Shown here in pieces: positions 1 through 4,862 of a DNA stretch of 8,952 nucleotides. Made by a program: the position numbers and the translations under genes. Positions within the stretch are counted from its first letter, which is position 1. The number at the start of each line of letters is the position of its first letter. Source of the stretch: an uncultured Phaeodactylibacter sp. Lineage in GTDB: Bacteria > Bacteroidota > Bacteroidia > Chitinophagales > Saprospiraceae. Location of the stretch: assembly GCA_913062745.1 (NCBI GenBank), contig CAJXXJ010000114.1, forward strand, positions 1 through 8,952, written 5' to 3'. The notes under the pieces were generated by a model. That model was not told the origin of the DNA. It saw only the letters and a program-made list of their open reading frames with translations, and searched no databases.

Positions 1-168
1 GCTGTTTTTGTCTTCCACCAGTTCTTTCAGCTCCGCCGGGTTTCGCCTGTAGTCCTTGGCTTTTCGTTTCCATTCTTTCTTCTCTTCGCGGGAAAGCTCC
101 TGCGCGTACAATTGGCTGAAGCTGCAGGAAGTCAGTAACAGCCCAGCGATTAACAACAGCGTTCTCAT
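1..168 (-). CDS. Secreted protein or lipoprotein of unknown function, N-terminal part only
   Basis: Fifty-six codons are visible from an ATG at 168 before the gene leaves the window at its left edge. The N-terminus is an export signal: Met-Arg, a Leu-rich hydrophobic core, then Leu12-Thr13-Ser14-Cys15, which fits a lipobox. A second possible processing point is the Tyr-Ala-Gln-Glu stretch at residues 21-24, the usual signal peptidase I context in Bacteroidota. Lipoprotein and soluble periplasmic fates are both possible. After the signal the chain is highly charged (Ser-Arg-Glu-Glu-Lys-Lys-Glu-Trp-Lys and a Lys/Arg/Glu-rich run), probably helical. I do not recognise the family, and the functional part lies outside the window. 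It points the same way as the prenylquinone operon but lies 185 bases beyond its last gene, so it is probably a separate unit. Confidence 0.7.
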   Translation of the reverse strand, partial: MRTLLLIAGLLLTSCSFSQLYAQELSREEKKEWKRKAKDYRRNPAELKELVEDKNS

Positions 169-353
169 GGTATTTCTAGATTTTAGTCTCTGAATAATTT
201 AAATCTGTTATTTGGCGCGGTTTATTGTGTGGCGACGGGGGAAAGCCAATAAATGCACCAATTTTCTGCTCGAAGGGATTAAGGCAGGCCGCTTCTCAGA
301 TGGCTAAAAATAGAAAAATTATCGTATTTAATCCCTTTGGGTTCATTTTCCTG
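169..353. other. Intergenic region with a 10-bp inverted repeat
   Basis: This gap separates the end of the prenyltransferase gene from the start of the leftward secreted-protein gene. It should hold the end of the operon transcript and the promoter of that gene. It is AT-rich at both ends (about 170-215 and 300-350). I see no classical terminator with a strong GC stem and T run, and no exact TAnnTTTG element on the minus strand. A small open frame on the plus strand here shows no coding character and runs on antisense to the prenyltransferase gene. Confidence 0.6.
273..337. repeat. 10-bp perfect inverted repeat with 45-base spacer
   Basis: The bases AAGGGATTAA at 273-282 are exactly reverse-complemented at 328-337 (TTAATCCCTT), just past the 3' end of the prenyltransferase gene. 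As RNA it could form a long-loop hairpin near the operon end; as DNA it could be a pair of protein sites. The arms are AT-rich and the spacer long, so a chance match is quite possible. Confidence 0.35.
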
Positions 354-1253
354 CTATCCGCCCAGCCAGCCGGAGGCGGCGAACAGGCCATATTCCAGAA
401 AAAAGAGCCCCCATACTGCCTGATAGTAGCGCATGATGGAGGATTTTTGCGAAAGCGTAACGCGACTTGCCAAAACCAGGAAGCCCGCCAGCAAAGTTAG
501 ATGCCCGAGGCTGAACAACAGCGTCATCACTTCCAGCTCCACCAGGAAAGGCAATGCTGCCAGCAGCAGGAACAGCCCGGCCAGTAAGCTGTTGCCAATC
601 CAAAATACCCGGCGCAGCCCTACTTTGAGGGAAAGGGTATGGATTTGGTACGCCTTGTCGCCGTCAGTATCGGGCATATCTTTAAACCAGGCGATGATGA
701 GGCCGTAAATGAATATGGTGAACGTCAGCCAGCCGATGAGCGGGGGCAGGGCGGTGGCACCCGCCAGTTTTTCGTAAAAGTGCAGGAAGAGCAGGATATT
801 CACGATGAGGCCCCGCACTGCAATGATACAGAAGGCTGCCCAGAAGTGAAACCGCTTGAGGCGTACCGGAGGGGTGGAGTAAGCGATACCCAACAACAGG
901 CTAAGGCCGACCGTCCACAGCAGGAACCGCCCGCCGTAAGCGGCGAGCACCAAAGCTGTAAGCAGAGCGATGCCGATGATGAGCTGTCCGGTGCGCACGG
1001 TATACGCTCCGGAGGCAAGGGGCAGGTAAGGCTTGTTGATCCGGTCGATGTCAATATCCGTCAGCTGATTCAGGCCTACGATGAAGATATTGGCGCCGAG
1101 GCAGCTGACCCAGGCGACCAGTAGTACTTCCCAACTGCCCGTACCGCCATCTGTGTAAGCAAGCGCCAGGGTGTAGAGCGCCAGCACGCTCAGGCTCGTG
1201 CCGATGATGGTGTGGGGCCGGCTAAACCGGATAAAGTTTTTCACTCGGCTCAT
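354..1253 (-). CDS. Homogentisate prenyltransferase-like UbiA-family protein
   Basis: This 299-residue integral membrane protein is the last gene of the operon. UbiA enzymes transfer a prenyl chain from a diphosphate to an aromatic ring. Members closest to this pattern decarboxylate and prenylate homogentisate in tocopherol and plastoquinone synthesis. Both Asp-rich motifs that bind the Mg-diphosphate are intact: Asn62-Gln-Leu-Thr-Asp66-Ile-Asp-Ile-Asp70 and Lys191-Asp-Met-Pro-Asp195-Thr-Asp-Gly-Asp199. What points to the homogentisate group rather than UbiA/MenA proper is the extension of the first motif into Arg-Ile-Asn-Lys-Pro-Tyr-Leu-Pro-Leu-Ala-Ser-Gly (71-82), plus Tyr-Ser-Thr-Pro-Pro-Val-Arg-Leu-Lys-Arg-Phe (125-135). 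Seven to nine hydrophobic segments follow the family pattern. The ATG at 1253 overlaps the stop of the upstream methyltransferase as ATGA, suggesting translational coupling. Chain preference (phytyl, geranylgeranyl, solanesyl) cannot be read from sequence. Confidence 0.88.
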   Translation of the reverse strand: MSRVKNFIRFSRPHTIIGTSLSVLALYTLALAYTDGGTGSWEVLLVAWVSCLGANIFIVGLNQLTDIDIDRINKPYLPLASGAYTVRTGQLIIGIALLTALVLAAYGGRFLLWTVGLSLLLGIAYSTPPVRLKRFHFWAAFCIIAVRGLIVNILLFLHFYEKLAGATALPPLIGWLTFTIFIYGLIIAWFKDMPDTDGDKAYQIHTLSLKVGLRRVFWIGNSLLAGLFLLLAALPFLVELEVMTLLFSLGHLTLLAGFLVLASRVTLSQKSSIMRYYQAVWGLFFLEYGLFAASGWLGG

Positions 1254-2092
1254 AGTTGTTTTTCCGCTTGTAACAGCCCAAACCGTATGACATCTTTCTT
1301 AAAGCCCTGAGTCATGTAGCGCATTGCGATAGCGCCTTTGATGGTGGGCAGCCCTGCTTTGAGCAACCCCCTCAGGCTTTTGAGCTTCATAGCAGACTGA
1401 ATGACGGCCTGCCAGAAGGGAGCTACCTGATCGCTCCAGTCAGCAACAATAACGTTGGCGAACCCGGCCTTTTCGGCGAAAAACCGCAACTCCGGCAGCG
1501 AAACCAGGGGAGGCAGGTGGTACAAACGCCGGATGCGGTCCAGCAGCCGGTTATCGTCATACGTAAGCACCGGCGGGGTTTCCCGGTGGCACCAGGTGGC
1601 CATCAGCAACCGCCCGCCCGGGGCCAGAAGATCGTAGAACAGCTCCAGCATGCGCTGTTTGTCCGCGATATGCTCCGCGCTTTCCAGCGACCAGATGAGG
1701 TCAAACGGGCCATCTTCAGCGCTGAGCGACATCATATCCCGCGCCTCCGTTCGCACGATATCGCTCAGCCCGGCCTGTTCATTGTACGCAGTGCCGCGTT
1801 GTGCCTGCACCGGGCTGAGCGTACAGCCCAGTACCCGGGTAGCGCCCAGCCGCGTAGCCAGGTAGCGCGAACTGCCACCCACTCCGCAGCCCGCATCGAG
1901 TATGCGATCTGCAGCATTGACGCGGCCCCAGTCCAGCAATTCGTTCACCAGATCTATCTGTGCCTGACGGTGGTCTTTGGGAGAGGCGCCATCACCGTAG
2001 TAGCCATGATGCATGTGTTCTCCCCAGGTGTCCAGCCATACTTGCGTGGAACGGTCGTAAAAGTGGGCAATCTTTTCGTTGAGCGCGGGCAT
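1250..2092 (-). CDS. Gamma-tocopherol methyltransferase-like SAM-dependent methyltransferase (VTE4 type)
   Basis: This 280-residue class I methyltransferase resembles plant and cyanobacterial gamma-tocopherol C-methyltransferase along its whole length. The N-terminal Ile-Ala-His-Phe-Tyr-Asp (8-13) and Trp-Gly-Glu-His-Met-His-His-Gly-Tyr-Tyr (23-32) are typical of that family. SAM motif I is Leu65-Asp-Ala-Gly-Cys-Gly-Val-Gly-Gly-Ser-Ser-Arg76. Then come Thr-Leu-Ser-Pro-Val-Gln-Ala (91-97), a Trp-Ser-Leu-Glu-Ser-Ala-Glu-His segment (134-141), Ala-Thr-Trp-Cys-His-Arg (165-170), Ala-Asp-Trp-Ser (217-220) and Ala-Pro-Phe-Trp (224-227). Known relatives methylate C5 of gamma- or delta-tocopherol. 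Without a visible cyclase the acceptor here could be an uncyclised quinol. I chose the ATG at 2092, five bases after the upstream stop. A TTG at 2101 in the same frame would overlap that stop as TTGA and add three residues, so it remains possible. No transit peptide is present, as expected for a bacterial enzyme. Confidence 0.88.
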   Translation of the reverse strand: MPALNEKIAHFYDRSTQVWLDTWGEHMHHGYYGDGASPKDHRQAQIDLVNELLDWGRVNAADRILDAGCGVGGSSRYLATRLGATRVLGCTLSPVQAQRGTAYNEQAGLSDIVRTEARDMMSLSAEDGPFDLIWSLESAEHIADKQRMLELFYDLLAPGGRLLMATWCHRETPPVLTYDDNRLLDRIRRLYHLPPLVSLPELRFFAEKAGFANVIVADWSDQVAPFWQAVIQSAMKLKSLRGLLKAGLPTIKGAIAMRYMTQGFKKDVIRFGLLQAEKQL

Positions 2093-2097
2093 AAGTA

Positions 2098-3012
2098 TCA
2101 ATTTAGTAGAGCAATCAGGGTTACAACTAATACTACAACAACCAGCAGAGCAGTAATTTGGTAACGGTTGAGCCGCTCCCGCTGCGCTTCAGGTGTGTGT
2201 GACTGATCAGAAAATGCGACTCGGAGGTAACCGATCAGGGCGGCCGGAATAAACAAAAACCCGGCTAAGGAACCGATGATCACCCTAAAGATAAGCAAAA
2301 TCCGGCGGCCCAGGCCCATTGGCTTTTCTTTTTCCGGTTCTGCGCGCTGTTCCTGCTCCGTGTGCAGGCCTGCGTTTATCGGTTTACGGCCAGCCAGGGC
2401 GATACCGTACTTGCCTTTGCCTTCCACCCACTGCGGCTTGACGTAGCAGACTTGCAGGTCTTCAAAGCCGGCATCCCGAAACCACTGCCAGTATTCGTCC
2501 TCTTTCGGGAATAGCATCCACAGCTCAGCAATGAAGCGGCCGATGCGGTGGGCGGGCTCCAGCGGGCCAATCATCAGTGCAATGCCCCCGGGCTTCACCA
2601 CCCGGTAAGCTTCCCGTATGCCTTTGGCCGGGTCGGGCCAGTACTCAATGCTGCCTGCCGACACGTAGCGGTCAAAGCTGTTGGAGGCCAGCGGCAGGTT
2701 TTCGGCGTCCCCTTCCAGGAAGGTACAGCCCTGAAGCTGCGGCTTAGCTTTGGCCTTTGACATCTGATGCGGGCTTTGGTCCACGCAGGTGACCTGACGG
2801 GGCGGCACCATTTTTACGATGCCTTCCGTGTTGAAGCCGGTGCCGGAGCCTACATCCACCACAGAAATCCCCTCTTCTTCGAGCTGCCCCAGCTCCAGCG
2901 CTTTGTCACGCATGGGTACGGTCCAGAAAAGCGGGTTAACCAGTTTGTCGTAAAAGATGGAAAGGAACCGGTAAAACCAGTAAGCTTCCTGTTTGTGCTG
3001 TACCAATCTCAT
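2098..3012 (-). CDS. MPBQ/MSBQ methyltransferase-like protein, plant/archaeal (VTE3) type, membrane-anchored
   Basis: This 304-residue SAM-dependent methyltransferase resembles plant VTE3, which methylates 2-methyl-6-phytyl (or solanesyl) benzoquinol in tocopherol and plastoquinone synthesis. Hallmarks are Gln-His-Lys-Gln-Glu-Ala-Tyr-Trp-Phe-Tyr-Arg-Phe-Leu-Ser (5-18), SAM motif I Val-Val-Asp-Val-Gly-Ser-Gly-Thr-Gly-Phe (51-60), Asp-Gln-Ser-Pro-His-Gln (78-83), Gly-Asp-Ala-Glu-Asn-Leu-Pro (101-107), and Arg-Tyr-Val-Ser-Ala-Gly-Ser-Ile-Glu-Tyr-Trp-Pro-Asp-Pro (115-128), followed by Gly-Ile-Arg-Glu-Ala-Tyr-Arg-Val (131-138) and Trp-Met-Leu-Phe-Pro-Lys-Glu (165-171). After a charged linker (about 218-235) there are two hydrophobic segments, about 237-266 and 285-303. 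Plant VTE3 also carries a C-terminal membrane anchor. The enzyme probably works at the inner membrane surface on a lipid quinol. The start overlaps the ferredoxin stop as ATGA. Confidence 0.87.
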   Translation of the reverse strand: MRLVQHKQEAYWFYRFLSIFYDKLVNPLFWTVPMRDKALELGQLEEEGISVVDVGSGTGFNTEGIVKMVPPRQVTCVDQSPHQMSKAKAKPQLQGCTFLEGDAENLPLASNSFDRYVSAGSIEYWPDPAKGIREAYRVVKPGGIALMIGPLEPAHRIGRFIAELWMLFPKEDEYWQWFRDAGFEDLQVCYVKPQWVEGKGKYGIALAGRKPINAGLHTEQEQRAEPEKEKPMGLGRRILLIFRVIIGSLAGFLFIPAALIGYLRVAFSDQSHTPEAQRERLNRYQITALLVVVVLVVTLIALLN

Positions 3013-3230
3013 GAGGTAGTGGAATTTGCGGCCGCAGGCCGGTGGGTAATCGTCACGACCGGGCAGATATCCTCGCAGAGCATGCAGGCGATATCGCAGG
3101 GCGTGTTGACTGCGATGGTGTCAAATGCACTGACGAAACCTGCTTCCTGAGGGCAGATGGCCACGCAGGCACCGCAATTGATGCAGGCATTCCAGCCAAT
3201 GTCGAACAGGACCGGTGCTTTCTTTGTCAT
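3009..3230 (-). CDS. Small bacterial-type 2[4Fe-4S] ferredoxin
   Basis: This 73-residue protein has eight cysteines in two iron-sulfur cluster motifs. The first is regular: Cys16-x2-Cys19-x2-Cys22-x3-Cys26-Pro. The second is Cys45-x3-Cys49-x2-Cys52-x3-Cys56-Pro, with one residue more than usual between its first two cysteines. The eight cysteines and the Cys-Pro ends indicate an electron carrier. It lies eight bases after the reductase gene and overlaps the following methyltransferase by four bases, so it is co-made with both. Archaeal-type geranylgeranyl reductases take electrons from reduced ferredoxin, so the natural inference is that this is the dedicated donor for the reductase encoded just upstream. 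A partner that reduces the ferredoxin is not visible here. Confidence 0.88.
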   Translation of the reverse strand: MTKKAPVLFDIGWNACINCGACVAICPQEAGFVSAFDTIAVNTPCDIACMLCEDICPVVTITHRPAAANSTTS

Positions 3231-3238
3231 AGCGATTG

Positions 3239-4423
3239 TTATATTTTTTTGTATTCCGAGTCGGGGCTGAAGTAGCCGGACATCGTTGCGTACAGCCGTT
3301 CATCCCGGACGCTGATGTCGCTTTCGCGAAAAATGTCCGTTTTCGTATCGTAAAGCTTCCACATTTTCGTGCCCAGCTCATCGAGCCAGGATTGCTGATA
3401 GCCCTCCAGCTCAGCTTCCGTAGCTGCTCTTCCCTCATCAACCAGCCCGGCCAAAAACCCGCCGGCGATGCGGCCGCCGCTGAGCGCCGTATGAATGCCG
3501 CCGCCCGTGATCGGGTTGACGTGCCGGGCTGCATCTCCCACCAAGATAAGATTATCTGCGAATTGTTGGCGAAGCGGCGCCGCCAAAGGCACCCCTCCGC
3601 CCTGAATTTCCAGCACCCGGCAGTCGGCAAAGCGCTCTTTAAAGAAAGATTGGCGGATGAATTTATCCAGATACTCCTGCGCGCTCTGCCCGTCGTCGGC
3701 CATCGTCCGGATGACGCCCAGGCCGATTTCAGCATAACCATACCCTTTCGGGAATACCCAGGCATAGCCGCCCGGTGCCCATTCGTGCCCGGTGATGATT
3801 TCCAGCAGGCCGTCGGTTTCTACATGGTCCACTACAAACTGCAGGCAGCTGGCCAGTTCCGTGATTTTCATATGGGTGCGCAGGCCGGCCCATTTGCCGA
3901 CTTGCGACTGCAGGCCATCGGCTCCGACCAGCACTTTGGCGGAAAGCTCTATTTCTTCATTAAAACGGCGCAGGTACACCCGGCAGCTGCCGTCCGGCTG
4001 CGGCCGGTAGCCCAGGCCCTCTGTCTTCAGCCATACTTCCACGCCGGCCCGCTCAGCCATCGTCATCAGGTAGCGGTCAAAGCGGCGGCGGTCCACCACG
4101 TAGCCCAACGGCTTTTTAGGCGCCTCCGGCCCGTATTCCTCCGGTTTAAGCAGCCGGTAGTCGATCTTCTTCTGCTCGCCTGCCTGATTGTAAATGCCAA
4201 AACCGAAAATAGCTTCATGGATAAATTCCGCCTCGAGCGGGATGCCTACTTCTTCCAGCGCGTGCCGGCTCACCGCTCCGGAGCACTGCACCGGCGCGCC
4301 CAGCTCCTGCCGTTTGTCGACCAGGAGCACCGATAGCCCGCGCTCAGCTGCGTATCGGGCAGTAGTAGCACCGGCCGGGCCGGATCCAATCACAACGATA
4401 TCATAATGAGGAGTAGCGGGCAT
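3239..4423 (-). CDS. Geranylgeranyl reductase family FAD-dependent oxidoreductase, archaeal type
   Basis: This 394-residue flavoprotein heads the operon. Family members saturate double bonds of geranylgeranyl groups, as in phytyl diphosphate formation or archaeal lipid reduction. The FAD-binding Gly13-Ser-Gly15-Pro-Ala-Gly18 is at the N-terminus, followed by a Glu-Leu-Gly-Ala-Pro-Val-Gln-Cys47 segment in which the cysteine matches a conserved active-site position of the archaeal enzymes. The substrate-site signature YxWxFPx(7-8)GxG is exact: Tyr220, Trp222, Phe224, Pro225, then eight residues to Gly234-x-Gly236. The second FAD motif is Val295-Gly-Asp-Ala-Ala-Arg-His-Val-Asn-Pro-Ile-Thr-Gly-Gly-Gly309. 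In this context it would turn the geranylgeranyl chain into phytyl, on the diphosphate or after prenylation. A role in other isoprenoid reduction, such as menaquinone side chains, is the main alternative. The ATG at 4423 follows a 111-base divergent gap. Confidence 0.9.
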   Translation of the reverse strand: MPATPHYDIVVIGSGPAGATTARYAAERGLSVLLVDKRQELGAPVQCSGAVSRHALEEVGIPLEAEFIHEAIFGFGIYNQAGEQKKIDYRLLKPEEYGPEAPKKPLGYVVDRRRFDRYLMTMAERAGVEVWLKTEGLGYRPQPDGSCRVYLRRFNEEIELSAKVLVGADGLQSQVGKWAGLRTHMKITELASCLQFVVDHVETDGLLEIITGHEWAPGGYAWVFPKGYGYAEIGLGVIRTMADDGQSAQEYLDKFIRQSFFKERFADCRVLEIQGGGVPLAAPLRQQFADNLILVGDAARHVNPITGGGIHTALSGGRIAGGFLAGLVDEGRAATEAELEGYQQSWLDELGTKMWKLYDTKTDIFRESDISVRDERLYATMSGYFSPDSEYKKI

Positions 4424-4534
4424 AGGGTTGTTTTAGTGTGTGTTTAGCGGCAGTGCCTCAGGATATGAACATTTTCCCTCTTATAAGCTTGAATGCAGTA
4501 AGCATGTTTAACAAACCCAAAAAAATTCACCCCT
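4424..4534. promoter_or_regulatory. Divergent intergenic region with promoters for both directions expected
   Basis: The 111 bases between the operon's first gene and the pterin dehydratase must carry the start signals for both. On the plus strand TAAGCTTG at 4484-4491 is one mismatch from the Bacteroidota -7 element TAnnTTTG, but no TTG sits at the expected distance upstream. I found no good match on the minus strand. A run of seven A at 4519-4525 lies just before the dehydratase start, as is common for A-rich initiation regions in this phylum. Confidence 0.4.
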
Positions 4535-4777
4535 ATGTGGAAAGAATCTGACAACAAGCTCAAAGCCACCTTCAAGTTCAAAAATTTCACCCAGGCGTTC
4601 AGCTTCATGACCGAAGTGGCTTTCGCAGCGGAAAAGATGCAGCACCACCCCGACTGGCACAATGTGTACAACACCGTAGACTTTGCGCTAAGCACCCACG
4701 ACGCCGGTGACGTGGTGACGGACAAGGACCGCGAGCTGGCCAAAGCGATCGACGAGATTTTTGCGCGCTACGAATAA
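4535..4777 (+). CDS. Pterin-4a-carbinolamine dehydratase
   Basis: This 80-residue protein recycles the 4a-hydroxytetrahydropterin made by aromatic amino-acid hydroxylases, notably phenylalanine hydroxylase. The family signature is complete: Glu33-Lys-Met-Gln-His37-His38-Pro39-Asp-Trp41, then Val-Tyr-Asn (44-46) and Ser-Thr-His55-Asp-Ala-Gly. His37, His38 and His55 keep the spacing of the three active-site histidines of the mammalian enzyme (61, 62, 79). It is shorter at the N-terminus than the roughly 100-residue mammalian form. The ATG at 4535 is the only ATG before an in-frame stop at 4499. It is divergent from the prenylquinone operon. Phenylalanine hydroxylation yields tyrosine, the precursor of homogentisate, so a functional link is possible, but no hydroxylase gene is in the window. 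Confidence 0.92.
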   Translation: MWKESDNKLKATFKFKNFTQAFSFMTEVAFAAEKMQHHPDWHNVYNTVDFALSTHDAGDVVTDKDRELAKAIDEIFARYE

Positions 4778-4814
4778 AATCAGAACCTAAGTGCCCCGTT
4801 TTTGTTGAAGCCCT

Positions 4815-4822
4815 TACATTTG
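4815..4822 (+). promoter_or_regulatory. Bacteroidota-type -7 promoter element (TACATTTG)
   Basis: TACATTTG matches the TAnnTTTG consensus of the primary sigma factor of Bacteroidota exactly and lies 40 bases before the HMG-CoA synthase ATG. The TTG expected about 20 bases upstream is missing at that spacing; TTG occurs only nearer, at 4802-4804 and 4805-4807. The synthase may therefore have its own promoter rather than depending on the dehydratase transcript. Confidence 0.45.
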
Positions 4823-4862
4823 TCACTGCCCTGCCAAATCAGACTCTTCAAAAACAAGGCTT

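Noticed and set aside
225..500. A 91-residue open frame on the plus strand
   Set aside because: It starts in the intergenic gap and runs antisense into the 3' end of the prenyltransferase gene. Its composition gives no sign of a real protein.
1250..3012. The two methyltransferases as menaquinone/ubiquinone UbiE-type enzymes
   Set aside because: Both carry family-specific segments of tocopherol/plastoquinone methyltransferases (Trp-Gly-Glu-His-Met-His-His-Gly in one, Ser-Ile-Glu-Tyr-Trp-Pro-Asp-Pro in the other), and the neighbouring prenyltransferase is of the homogentisate type.
3236..4336. A 366-residue open frame on the plus strand
   Set aside because: It lies wholly antisense to the geranylgeranyl reductase, whose motifs are complete. 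Its product is rich in His, Arg, Pro and Ala without any recognisable domain, as expected for a shadow in GC-rich DNA.
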